Shown here: positions 7,009-17,100 of the stretch, one piece after another | Layout of the letters: each line of letters starts with the position of its first letter | How positions within the stretch are numbered: the first letter of the stretch is position 1 | From: Burkholderia sp. 4M9327F10 | GTDB taxonomy: Bacteria; Pseudomonadota; Gammaproteobacteria; Burkholderiales; Burkholderiaceae | DNA: 64,000 nucleotides | Assembly (NCBI RefSeq): GCF_005503145.1 | Contig: NZ_SCNV01000017.1 | Coordinates: forward strand, 1-64,000 | Direction: 5' to 3' | The notes under the pieces: model-generated | Told to the model about the DNA's origin: nothing | What the model saw: the letters and a program-made list of their open reading frames with translations, nothing else | The model's database searches: none | Position numbers and translations under genes: made by a program

Positions 7009-9228
7009 ATGGATGTCGGGCACCCGGACAGCACGGGCTTAGGCGCGCTTGCAAATGCAGGCTCGGGAAAGCGGCCAGCGAAAGCGACTCTTTCGCGTGC
7101 AAAGGAGTGGCACGGAGCCGGGCGGCTCGATGACGCGGAACGTGAATACGAAGCAGTGCTGGCGGATCAGCCGGACGATGCTGAAGCACTCCAGTTCTAC
7201 GGCATCCTCAAGTTCCAGCGCGCAGACATGCTCGGGGCGGAAGCGCTGCTGCGGCAAGCGGTGTCTATTGCACCAAACGCTGATTCATTGTCGGACCTCG
7301 GAGCCGTCCTCGCGACAAACGGCAAGCCCGACCTCGCGCTGGAGCAACTCGATGCTGCTTTGCGTCTGGAACCCGGCCACGTGAACGCGCTGGTTCGCCA
7401 GGGTAATACGCTGATGGGGGTGCGCAGATACGAGGCGGCGCTTAATGCCTATGACAAGGCTCTTCAAGTGTCGCCGCTTTTGCTCGATCCCCTGTGTAAC
7501 CGTGGCGCCGCATTGCGTGCGCTCGGCAGATTGCAGGAAGCGCTGGAGACCTATGAGCGCGCTCTGACTGTCAATCCCCGTTCATTCGAATCGTTCTATA
7601 ACCTGGGGAATGTATTGCGCGACCTGCAACGATATGCAGAGGCGCTACAGAACTATGAGCGCGCGCTTGCGATCGTACCGGACCATGCGGAAATCCTCTC
7701 GGTTCGGGGCCGTACGCTGGTGGACCTGGGACGTCCAAAGGAAGCGCTCGCAAGCTTTAACGAAGCCATTGCCTCGAAGCCGGATCATGTGGAGGCGCTG
7801 TACAACAGCGCGGTTGCGCTGGAACGGCTCGGACGCGCGGAAGAAGCCGTGGAGCGGTGTGCTCGTGTGCTCGCACTGGAGCCGAATCACGCCAAGGCGT
7901 ATGCCACGCGTGGAAATGCCTTGCTACATCAGGAACGTCACGAAGACGCGCTGCTGGATTACAGCCGTTCGCTCGAACTCGAGTCTGGCGCGTCGGATGT
8001 ACTGTGCAACCAGGGAAGCGCATTACGTCAGCTTGGGCGCTACGAGGCGGCGTTGCAGAGCTACGACGCCGCGCTCGCGGCAAGTGCGGACTTTCCCGAG
8101 GGCTGGTGCAACCGCGGCAACGTCCTGCACGACATGCGTCGCTATGAAGACGCACTGGCCGCGTTCGATCGGGCGCTTGCGATCAACCCGAAGTATGCGA
8201 TGGCCTGGTTCAATCGCGGCAACGCGCTGTTCGATACGCTCAGATTCGATGCAGCGCTTCAGGACTACGATCAGGCGATCAAGATCGATCCGAACTACGT
8301 GGATGCCCATTTCGCGCAGGGGTTCATCTATCTGCATCGAGGCGACTTCGCCCGTGGATGGCCAAAGTACGAATGGCGTCTGCGTGATCCGAAGTCCGAA
8401 CACAGCAAGCGGTTTTTTTCGCAACCGCGATGGTCTGGCGAAGAGCCGCTCGATGGCCGCACGATACTGATTTACGCGGAGCAGGGCTTCGGCGATACGG
8501 TGCAGTTCTGCCGCTACGTGCAACGCCTGCTGGATGCCGGCGCCCGCGTTGTACTGGAAGTGCAGCCGGCGCTGCGCTCGCTCGTGACGACGCTGCACGG
8601 CTCCGTGCAGGTGGTCGCGACTGGCGAGCCGCTGCCCGCTTTCGACTACCAGTGTCCGCTGCTGAGTTTGCCGTTCCTCTTCCAGACGGACCTGTCGAGC
8701 ATTCCCGCCCAGACGCGATACCTTCATGCAGACGCCGGGTTGGTAGAAAAATGGGAAAAAATCCTCGGCACGAGGCAGCGGTTGCGGATCGGCCTCGCAT
8801 GGTCAGGCAATTCCGAACACCGCAATGACCGTAACCGCTCGATCGAGCTGGCGACGCTTGGGCCTTTGCTCGATCTGGATGTCGACTGGATCAGCCTGCA
8901 GAAGGTGGTTCGCGAGAACGACGTGGCCGTTCTCGAGCAATCGCCGATCCGCAGTTTCGAGGCGGACATCCGCGACTTTTCGGATACCGCAGCGCTTATC
9001 CGCTCACTGGACCTGGTCATTTCCGTGGATACGGCTGTCGCCCATCTGGCCGGTGCGCTTGGCGGCCCCGTGTGGATCCTGTTGCCCTATGTCGCGGAAT
9101 GGCGCTGGATGAGCGGGCGGGAAGACAGTCCCTGGTATCCGGAAGCGCGGCTATTCCGGCAGGAGGCTCCGGGCCGATGGCCCGAGGTCATCAATGCGGT
9201 ACGAGAGGCGATCGCCGTCCTGAGATAG
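7009..9228 (+). CDS. TPR protein with heptosyltransferase-like (GT9-type) domain, copy 1
   Basis: This encodes about 739 residues in two parts. Residues about 25-440 are a run of roughly twelve tetratricopeptide repeats (for example NRGAALRALGRLQEALETYE). Residues about 445-735 form a glycosyltransferase-like domain related to ADP-heptose:LPS heptosyltransferases. Its marks are YAEQGFGDTVQFCRYV, RIGLAWSGN, VDTAVAHLAGALGGPVWILL and the Trp-rich end WRWMSGREDSPWYP. The perfect AGGAGG at 6998-7003 fixes the start. Two paralogues follow directly, then the giant exoprotein gene. There is no signal peptide, so it should act in the cytoplasm, plausibly glycosylating the exoprotein before export. The sugar and the target are not known. 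Confidence 0.85.
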   Translation: MDVGHPDSTGLGALANAGSGKRPAKATLSRAKEWHGAGRLDDAEREYEAVLADQPDDAEALQFYGILKFQRADMLGAEALLRQAVSIAPNADSLSDLGAVLATNGKPDLALEQLDAALRLEPGHVNALVRQGNTLMGVRRYEAALNAYDKALQVSPLLLDPLCNRGAALRALGRLQEALETYERALTVNPRSFESFYNLGNVLRDLQRYAEALQNYERALAIVPDHAEILSVRGRTLVDLGRPKEALASFNEAIASKPDHVEALYNSAVALERLGRAEEAVERCARVLALEPNHAKAYATRGNALLHQERHEDALLDYSRSLELESGASDVLCNQGSALRQLGRYEAALQSYDAALAASADFPEGWCNRGNVLHDMRRYEDALAAFDRALAINPKYAMAWFNRGNALFDTLRFDAALQDYDQAIKIDPNYVDAHFAQGFIYLHRGDFARGWPKYEWRLRDPKSEHSKRFFSQPRWSGEEPLDGRTILIYAEQGFGDTVQFCRYVQRLLDAGARVVLEVQPALRSLVTTLHGSVQVVATGEPLPAFDYQCPLLSLPFLFQTDLSSIPAQTRYLHADAGLVEKWEKILGTRQRLRIGLAWSGNSEHRNDRNRSIELATLGPLLDLDVDWISLQKVVRENDVAVLEQSPIRSFEADIRDFSDTAALIRSLDLVISVDTAVAHLAGALGGPVWILLPYVAEWRWMSGREDSPWYPEARLFRQEAPGRWPEVINAVREAIAVLR

Positions 9229-9298
9229 GTCGCGATGCGCAGGTGCGGAGCGGCTCGAACCAAGCGGGGACGCATGGCGTCCCGGGAGATAAGGAACG

Positions 9299-11578
9299 AT
9301 GGCGTCGGAAGTGGAAAGGGGAGCCGGGGGCGGGGTGCGTTCTTCGCCCCCGTCGGGACAGGCGGGTGTGGCGTCGGCTTCGCGCAATGGTTCGACAGCC
9401 GTCGAGGAGGCACTACGGCGTGCGCGGGGTTCGCACGAGCGAGGTGCGCTTCATGACGCCGAGCGAGGCTATCACGAGGTTCTGAAGATTGACCCTGACC
9501 ATGCCGAGGCATTGCATCTGCTCGGCGTGCTGCATTTCCAGGGGGGCAGAATGGACGAGGCCGATGCGGTCATGAGGCGTTCGATCGAGCGGATGCCCTC
9601 TGCGCTTGCATTGGCTAATCACGCGTCTGTATTGATTGGCCTTAACCGTCGTGAAGACGCACTTGCCCGCCTGGACGCGGCGCTCACGATCAATCCGGCG
9701 CACTTGCGTTCGCTACTGGCGCGCGCCGGCGTGCTGGCGGATCTGGGACGTTATACCGAGGCTGTTTCGGCTTACGACCGTTTGCTGGACGTTGCGCCCA
9801 CACTGGTTGACGCCTTGTGCCGGCGCGCTGCCGTGCTCAGGGTGTTGCAGCGTCATATGGAGGCGATGGCGTCGTGTGATCGCGCGTTGTCGGTCGATCG
9901 GCGCTCATTCGATGCCCTCCGTCTGCGCGGCCACATATTGCGCGATCTGGGTCATCTTGAGCAGGCACTGGACAGTTACGGGCGCGCATTGGTTCTGGTG
10001 CCCAACAACGCAGAGACGCTGCTCATGCAGGGCTTGACCCTGGCCGACCTCGGCCGCCTGCAGCCGGCATTGGCAAGCCTGGGCGAGGCCTTGGCGAGTC
10101 AGCCGGATTTTGTCGACGCGCTTTACAACAGCGCGGTCATGCTCGAGCGTCTCGGCCGTTTCGATGAGGCGCTTGCGCGTTGCGATCGCGCGCTCAAACT
10201 GGATGCCGGGCATGCCGGCGCGCTGGCTAACCGGGGCAGCGCATTGTACGGTCTTGCGCGATATCCCGACGCGCTCGCAAGTTATGACGCCTCGCTACAA
10301 GTGGCCCCCGATTCTATAGAAGTGCTTTGCAATCGGGCCCGTGTGCTGACGCGACTGCGGCGGGAGCCCGAGGCGCTGGAAGCCTGCGATCGCGTCATCG
10401 TGCTCAACGAGGCGTACGGTCCTGCGTGGTTTACCCGCGGCCGGATTTTGCAGCGCCTGCATCGCTACGAAGAGGCGCTGACGAGTCATAGCCGCGCGGT
10501 CGCGATCGATCCATCCGACCGGCCCGCCATGTTTCAGCGCGGCAACGTGTTGCGCTCGCTGATGCGCCACGAAGAAGCGCTTGCCGCTTACGACCGGGTG
10601 CTTGAGTCCGATCCGGAGAACATCGCCACGCGTTTTACCAAGGCGTTCGTTTATCTCCAGACTGGCGATTTCAAAAAGGGCTGGCCCGAATATGAGTGGC
10701 GCTGGCGCGAAGCGCAGGTCGGAAAATTCAAGCGCGAGTTTGCGCAGCCGCTGTGGCTCGGGGAAGAAGAGATTGAAGGCAAGACGATCTTGCTGCACGC
10801 GGAACAGGGGCTGGGCGATACCCTGCAGTTCTGCCGCTACGTGAAATTCGTCAAGGCGCGCGGCGCGCGCGTCATCATCGAAGTGCAGCCTCCGCTGAGG
10901 TCTTTGCTGGAAGAGGTGGAGGGCGTCGATCAGGTCGTCGCTTACGGCGAACCCCTGCCGCCCTTCGATATTCATTGTCCGTTATTGAGCCTGCCGTTCG
11001 TATTCCATACCGACCTGGCATCGATTCCCGCAGATGTGCCGTACGTGCGGGCAGAACCGGCGCAGATTGCAAAGTGGCAAGCAAGGCTCGGCACGCGGAC
11101 AAGGCCGAGAATCGGCATTGCCTGGTCGGGCAATCCGAACCACCTGGATGACTTTAACCGTTCGATACCGCTTGACGACCTGATGCCGCTCCTCTCGGAT
11201 GCGGTCGAGTGGATCAGCATTCAAAAGGTTGTGCGCGACGAGGAGCAGGCGGCGCTAGAGGCATCGTCTATACGCCACTTTGGCGACGAGATCGGCGATT
11301 TCGCGGACACCGCTGCGCTCGTCGAGTGCCTGGATTGCGTCGTGAGCGTGGATACCTCGGTCGCGCACCTGGCCGGAGCACTGGGCCGACCGCTCTGGAT
11401 CATGCTGCCGTACCTGCCCGACTGGCGCTGGCTGCTCGATCGCGAAGACAACCCCTGGTATCCGAGCGCGCGTCTTTTCAGGCAGTCGCGTGCGGGCGAC
11501 TGGTCCGACGTCTTCCAGAGGATTGGTGCGGCGCTGCCGTCCATCGAAGGGCTGGTTTCTGCTGAGTTGCCAACCTGA
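9299..11578 (+). CDS. TPR protein with heptosyltransferase-like domain, copy 2
   Basis: This encodes 759 residues, a paralogue of the preceding gene with the same layout. After a low-complexity N-terminus there are about twelve TPR units (residues about 40-450). The glycosyltransferase-like domain follows, with LLHAEQGLGDTLQFCRYVKF, RIGIAWSGNPNHLDDFNRSI, VDTSVAHLAGALGRPLWIML and DWRWLLDREDNPWYP. AAGGA at 9291-9295 supports the ATG at 9299. It lies 70 bp downstream of copy 1 and 10 bp upstream of copy 3, so the three are almost certainly co-transcribed. Copies differ most in the TPR part, which could mean different acceptor recognition. The donor is presumably a nucleotide sugar but is not shown by the sequence. 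Confidence 0.85.
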   Translation: MASEVERGAGGGVRSSPPSGQAGVASASRNGSTAVEEALRRARGSHERGALHDAERGYHEVLKIDPDHAEALHLLGVLHFQGGRMDEADAVMRRSIERMPSALALANHASVLIGLNRREDALARLDAALTINPAHLRSLLARAGVLADLGRYTEAVSAYDRLLDVAPTLVDALCRRAAVLRVLQRHMEAMASCDRALSVDRRSFDALRLRGHILRDLGHLEQALDSYGRALVLVPNNAETLLMQGLTLADLGRLQPALASLGEALASQPDFVDALYNSAVMLERLGRFDEALARCDRALKLDAGHAGALANRGSALYGLARYPDALASYDASLQVAPDSIEVLCNRARVLTRLRREPEALEACDRVIVLNEAYGPAWFTRGRILQRLHRYEEALTSHSRAVAIDPSDRPAMFQRGNVLRSLMRHEEALAAYDRVLESDPENIATRFTKAFVYLQTGDFKKGWPEYEWRWREAQVGKFKREFAQPLWLGEEEIEGKTILLHAEQGLGDTLQFCRYVKFVKARGARVIIEVQPPLRSLLEEVEGVDQVVAYGEPLPPFDIHCPLLSLPFVFHTDLASIPADVPYVRAEPAQIAKWQARLGTRTRPRIGIAWSGNPNHLDDFNRSIPLDDLMPLLSDAVEWISIQKVVRDEEQAALEASSIRHFGDEIGDFADTAALVECLDCVVSVDTSVAHLAGALGRPLWIMLPYLPDWRWLLDREDNPWYPSARLFRQSRAGDWSDVFQRIGAALPSIEGLVSAELPT

Positions 11579-11588
11579 AGGGGGAGCG

Positions 11589-13868
11589 ATGGGACGCGAC
11601 AAGCGACGTGGCGACAGGGAGTCCGATGTAGGGACGGCAGAGGATCACGCGGGCGTGGCGGGCGAGCGTGCGGCGTTGTTTAGCGCGGCGATCCGCAGCT
11701 CGTTGCAGAAAGGGCGAGCCTTGCTCGAGCGTGGCCAGCCTGGCGAAGCACAGCAGCTGTACCGCGGGGTGCTGGCGATCGATCCGGACAATGCGGAGGC
11801 GCTGCTGCTCCTTGGATCAGCCTGCGACCAGTGCGGCGACGCCTTGCAGGCAGAAAAGCTGTTTGCGCAGGCGTTGCGCAACGAGCGGCGCTACGCGTGG
11901 GCGTTTGCCAATCACGGCCTGGTGCTGGTCAAGCTGGGTCGTTACGAGGCCGCGCTGGTGCCGCTTCAGGAAGCTTTGCGGCTTGATCCGCGATACGCTC
12001 CCGCGCACGTGGGGCATGGCAATGCGCTGCTTGGGCTGGAGCGCCATGCCGAAGCACAGGCGGCCTACGAGCGGGCGCTCGTAATCGCGCCGGTACTGGC
12101 GGAGGCGTGGAGCAATCGCGGGAATGCCCTGCGTGCGCTCGGCCGTCCGGCGGACGCCCTGATCAGCTTCGACCGGGCACTGGCGCTTGCCCGTCACGAT
12201 TACGCAGTCCATACCAATCGCGCTCATGCGCTGCGCGACCTCGGGCGTCATGAGGAGGCGCTGCACAGCTACCGTCTCGCGCTCGTCATTCGCCCGCGCG
12301 TGCCCGAACTCCTGTCACAGTGCGGCTTGATGTTGCTTGCGCTGGGTCGGGACGCGGAGGCCCTGCTGTCTTTCGAGCAGGCGCTCGAGGTCCGGCCAGA
12401 CGACGTGGATGTGCTTTATCAGAGCTGCGTCGCCCTGGATCTGCTGCACAACTATGACGAACTGCTCGTGCGTAGCGACCAGATATTGTCGCGTGCGCCG
12501 GACCATGCCGCCGCCTGGCTCGGGCGAGCCAATGCCTTGCAGGGATTGAGGCGCCACGCCGAAGCGGCCGGGGCGTATGCCGAGGCACTTTCCCGCGCCC
12601 CGGACCTGCACGTGGCGCTGAGTAACCAGGGCATTGCCCTGCGTATGCTGGAGCGCTATGCGGAGGCACTGGAGAGCTACGACGACGCCCTGCATCGGTC
12701 CGGGGCGAATGCGCACCTGCTGATCAGCCGGGGACATGCGCTGCAGCAACTCGGTCGTTACGATGACGCGCTGGCGAGCTACGAAGCGGCAGTCGCCGTC
12801 GAACCCGTCGATACGGATGGCTGGGCGTTGCGCGGTGGTGCGTTGCAGCAACTGCTGCGTTTCGACGAGGCGCTCGACTGCTACCAGCAGATGCGGACCA
12901 TGGCGCCTGGCAAGGGCGAAGCGCATCACGAGGAAGCGTACTGCCGCCTGCTCACGGGAGATTTCGCCGAAGGCTGGAAGAAATACGAATACCGCTGGAT
13001 GGACGTGGATGCGGCCCGATCCCGTCGCCATACGGACCGGCCGCTCTGGTCAGGCCGCGAGCCGATCGCCGGCAAGGTGATCCTGCTGCATTCCGAACAG
13101 GGTTACGGCGACACGCTGCAGTTTTGCCGCTATGCGAGCCTGGTCGAAGCGCGCGGTGCAACGGTGGTGCTGGAAGTGCCGCGTGCCCTGAAAGATCTGC
13201 TGTCTTCGCTGCGCGGTGTACATCATCTTGTTGCGGTAGGCGAGCCGTTGCCGGCCTTTGATCTGCAGTGTCCATTGCTTAGCCTGCCGCTCGCTTTTGA
13301 TACCGATCTGGAAAATATTCCCGCTGAGGTGCCGTATTTGCGCGCCGACCTGACCCGGGTTCGTGCGTGGGAGCAGCGGCTGGCCGAGCGGGTTCGTCCG
13401 GACCGGCTCAAGGTTGGGCTCGCGTGGTCGGGTAATCCGACGCACAACAACGACCTTAACCGGTCGATTGCCTTGTCCGTGCTCGCGCCGCTGTATTCGC
13501 AAGGGGTCTCGTTTGTCAGCCTGCACCAGCAGGTCCGCGAGCGTGACGCAGTAGCGCTTGGGCAAAGCGGCATCACTCACTTCGGAGCGGACCTGCAGGA
13601 TTTCGCGGACACGGCAGCGCTGATCAAGAACCTCGACCTGGTGATTTCGGTGGATACGTCGGTGGTGCACCTGGCTGGTGCGCTTGGCAAGCCTGTCTGG
13701 GTATTGTTGCCGCGTGTGCCGGATTGGCGATGGTTACTGAAGCGGGAAGACAGTCCGTGGTATCCGGGCGTTCGCATTTTCCGGCAGGACAAGCCGGGCG
13801 ACTGGCCTGCTGTGATCGAGAGCGTGACACAGGCATTGCTGCAGCATATCGGTGAAAGCGTCGGCTGA
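11589..13868 (+). CDS. TPR protein with heptosyltransferase-like domain, copy 3
   Basis: This encodes 759 residues, the third member of the tandem set. TPR units run from about residue 40 to 450. The catalytic-like domain contains LLHSEQGYGDTLQFCRYASL, VGLAWSGNPTHNNDLNRSI, VDTSVVHLAGALGKPVWVLL and DWRWLLKREDSPWYPG. The ATG at 11589 has a GAAGGGGGA run just upstream, starting in the stop codon of copy 2. The frame is open further upstream, but that extension overlaps copy 2 and looks spurious. The exoprotein gene begins 240 bp downstream and is probably transcribed separately, because two candidate regulatory motifs lie in the gap. Confidence 0.85.
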   Translation: MGRDKRRGDRESDVGTAEDHAGVAGERAALFSAAIRSSLQKGRALLERGQPGEAQQLYRGVLAIDPDNAEALLLLGSACDQCGDALQAEKLFAQALRNERRYAWAFANHGLVLVKLGRYEAALVPLQEALRLDPRYAPAHVGHGNALLGLERHAEAQAAYERALVIAPVLAEAWSNRGNALRALGRPADALISFDRALALARHDYAVHTNRAHALRDLGRHEEALHSYRLALVIRPRVPELLSQCGLMLLALGRDAEALLSFEQALEVRPDDVDVLYQSCVALDLLHNYDELLVRSDQILSRAPDHAAAWLGRANALQGLRRHAEAAGAYAEALSRAPDLHVALSNQGIALRMLERYAEALESYDDALHRSGANAHLLISRGHALQQLGRYDDALASYEAAVAVEPVDTDGWALRGGALQQLLRFDEALDCYQQMRTMAPGKGEAHHEEAYCRLLTGDFAEGWKKYEYRWMDVDAARSRRHTDRPLWSGREPIAGKVILLHSEQGYGDTLQFCRYASLVEARGATVVLEVPRALKDLLSSLRGVHHLVAVGEPLPAFDLQCPLLSLPLAFDTDLENIPAEVPYLRADLTRVRAWEQRLAERVRPDRLKVGLAWSGNPTHNNDLNRSIALSVLAPLYSQGVSFVSLHQQVRERDAVALGQSGITHFGADLQDFADTAALIKNLDLVISVDTSVVHLAGALGKPVWVLLPRVPDWRWLLKREDSPWYPGVRIFRQDKPGDWPAVIESVTQALLQHIGESVG

Positions 13869-13924
13869 TCAAGGTATGACATGCCTTTGGGCCCGGATCG
13901 TCTGGATGACGAAAGTATTGCAAA

Positions 13925-13964
13925 AGGTACCTATCTTTTCCGACGACAAAATGGTGGGTAACAG
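13925..13964 (+). promoter_or_regulatory. Two imperfect copies of the shared 13-bp motif upstream of the exoprotein gene
   Basis: AGGTACCTATCTT (13925-13937) and TGGTGGGTAACAG (13952-13964) each match DKGTNCSYAACAT at 11 of 13 positions and lie 27 bp apart. The second is preceded by CGACAAAATG, a string also found before the 29941 copy. They lie about 145-185 bp upstream of the exoprotein start. Confidence 0.3.
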
Positions 13965-14108
13965 TGGAAATACGATTGCCACGCCGAGCCCGTAACTTCT
14001 GTCGGATTAGCGGCCCTTCAGGTCGATATCGGGGAATCGCATCCTCGAACGGCGCGTGTGACGCGTAGTGGATGCGGTCATCACTTTATGTGTTCGGGAA
14101 AGTTGACA

Positions 14109-17100
14109 ATGGCAGCACGTGCGCGCGTACAAGATAATCCTTTTCCCTCGTCACCGGTATTGCGATCGAATCTTCGGCCGCTGTGCCAGGCGATTGCGCT
14201 GATGATCGCCGCGGGTGCCGCAGCCAGTGCGCACGCGAGCGGCATTGTCAATCTGTCGAATATCGGTGCGCAGATGAGCGCTGCACGCGGCAGTGCAATG
14301 GGCGTCACGAACCTGGGGGTGGGTGTGTCGCCGCAGCAGGCGCTGCAGTCGAGCCAGCCTTCGATCCAGAATCTGGCCCACGTCGCACAGGGCATTGCCG
14401 CGCAACTGGCTGCCCAGCAGACGGCGGCCGCCGCGGCTGCAGCCGCGCCATCGAACGTGCCCAACGGTCTTGCGCCGGGTGGCTTGCAGGTGGCCCCCGG
14501 TGTGAGCAGCAACGTCAGCAGTGCGAACCTGTGGATCAACGCTGGCCTGCCGACGCAATCGGTGGCCGCGAATGGCCAGGTGACGGTGGATATCCAGCAG
14601 ACCGCGCAGAACGCGGTGGTGACCTGGCAGACGATGAACGTCGGCAAGCAGACCACGCTGAACTTCGACCAGGCGGGTGGTACGCAGACCAACGGCGCGA
14701 ACAACTGGGTGGTGCTCAATCGGATCATCGATCCGAGCGGGCTGCCCAGCCAGATTCTGGGCAAAATCACCGCCCAGGGCTCGGTGTATGTGATCAACCG
14801 CAACGGCATCCTGTTCGGCGCGGGCTCGCAGATCAATGTGCATTCGCTGGTGGCGTCGTCGCTGGATCTGCTGAATACGAACGATGTTCCGGTTCAGAGC
14901 AGCACGGATATTGCCAATAGCAACCAGTTGTTCCTGAGCTTGCCCGCTGGTACCCAGGGGGGGCTCGCGGCACTGGAAGCTGGCACGACCTCGGTTGCCT
15001 CAGCCGGCGGTGTTCCCAACGAAGTATTGGGCCTGGGCAACCAGGTTCAGGTGAGCTCGGCGAGCCAGTATCAGGCGCCGGGCAACATCACGATCGCGCC
15101 GGGCGCATCGATCACCACCCAGACGACCGGCACGGCCAGCGATGGCGGTTTCGTGCTGATCGCGGCGCCAAACGTGAACAACGGTGGGAACATCACGGCC
15201 ACGGCGGGCCAGGTCGTGCTGGCCGCGGGCGTGGGTGTGAGCCTCACGCCCAATCCGACGAATCCGCAGGTGCTGCTGCCTGAACTGAGTGGCCAACTGG
15301 AGTTGATCAATGGCAAAAACCAGACGGATATCACTCCGGCGGGCACACTGACCAATACGGGCCTCGTCCAGGCTGCTCGTGGCAACATCGACCTGCTGGG
15401 CAGCAGTGTCGTCCAGAACGGCGTGGTGGGCGTAACGACGAGTGTCAATACGCCTGGTGCCATCACGATCTCGACGGTTGACGAGTACTATGCAAACCCG
15501 CCGAACGCGGCCAACTACACAGGCACGAGTGCGGTTGGATCTGGTTACCAGGGCGGCGCCGACGTTAACCGTCGTGCCGGCCTGCTGACCTTCGGTCCGG
15601 GTTCGGTGACAAGTGTGACGCCGGACACCGATGACCAGACGGCGACGTCAGCGCCGGGCACGACCTTTACGCCGGGCAGCATCACGATGACGGCCGGGTC
15701 CGTGTGGTTCCAGGGTGGTTCGCTGATCGAGGCGCCAGGTTCCAGCGTATCGGTGGTGGCGCTCACACCTGATTCGGCACAGAATTATTCCACGCCGCCT
15801 GGCGACACAGCCGTACCGGGCCGGATCTACCTCGATAGTGGTGCGACGATTGACGTCTCAGGTCTGGCCAACGTCGAACTGCCGATCTCCGACATCCTGC
15901 TCGACGTGGGCACGATCAACGAGAACAACCTCGCCGATTCGCCGCTATTGCGCGACAGCTTCCTCAATGGACTGGGCGGCGTCGTGGTGGACAGCACGCT
16001 CTCGGGTACGACGAGCGACGGTCTGCAGTGGGTGGGCAGCCCGATCCTGAATCTTGCCGGCGCCGTGAGCCTGATGCCGCGCACGGTCGACCAGTTGCTG
16101 ACCAACGGCGGCACGATCACGCTGTCGGGCAACCAGGTGATGACGGCAACCGGTTCGTCGCTCAACCTGAACGGCGGCTACATTCATTACCTCGGCGGCA
16201 CGGTCAACACTACCCGTCTGATTGATGCCGATGGTGCGATCGTGCCGATCGGCGACGCGAGCGACAACGACACGTATGTGGGCATTGCGGGGCAGTTCAC
16301 CCAGACGTCGTCGCGCTGGGGTGTGAAGCAGACCTGGTACAACCCGCTGCTCAGCGGTGGCGCCTACGAGGCGGACTATATTGTCGGTGGCAACGCGGGG
16401 ACGCTGAACGTCTTTGCGTCACAGGCGATGGTGCTTGATGGAGGGATCACAGCCGAAGCGTTCGGTGGCTCGAAGCAGGTGCAGGGCAATGACCAGCCGT
16501 TGGGTGGGACGTTCAATCTAGGCGCCAACCCGGCAGCGACCTCCGGCCAGACAACGCTCGCGGGACTGACGCAGGGGGGCACGGATACGTCGGCCACGGG
16601 CGAAACGGGCCTGGTGATCCTGCAGGACAGCGCTCCGCAACTGGGCGACCTGTCGCCGGGTTTCTCGATCGGCACGTCGCTCAATACGGCGGCGATGAAC
16701 GCGCTTTCCGCGACCGATCCCGACAATGTGCTTGCCACCACGGTGGTGCCGGTCAATACGCTCAACGCGGGCGGATTCGCCAAGGTCAACGTGACCGAGA
16801 ACAGCACGGACAGCAACGGGTTTGTCGTGGCGCAGGGTACGCAACTGACGGTGCAGCCCGGCGGCGCCATCACGCTTCACGGTTCAGGCGACAGCGCGGT
16901 GGTGCTGGGCTCGCTGATTGCCCCGTCAGGCACGATCTCGCTGACGGGTGTCGGCAGTATTGTAGTGGGCCCGAACGCACAGATCAGTGCAGCGGGCCAG
17001 TGGGTCAACAACGATACGCAGGCTGCCGCGGGTACCACACCGGGTGACAGCGAATTCATCAACGGCGGCAGTATCACACTGTCCGCGGGCACTATCGATC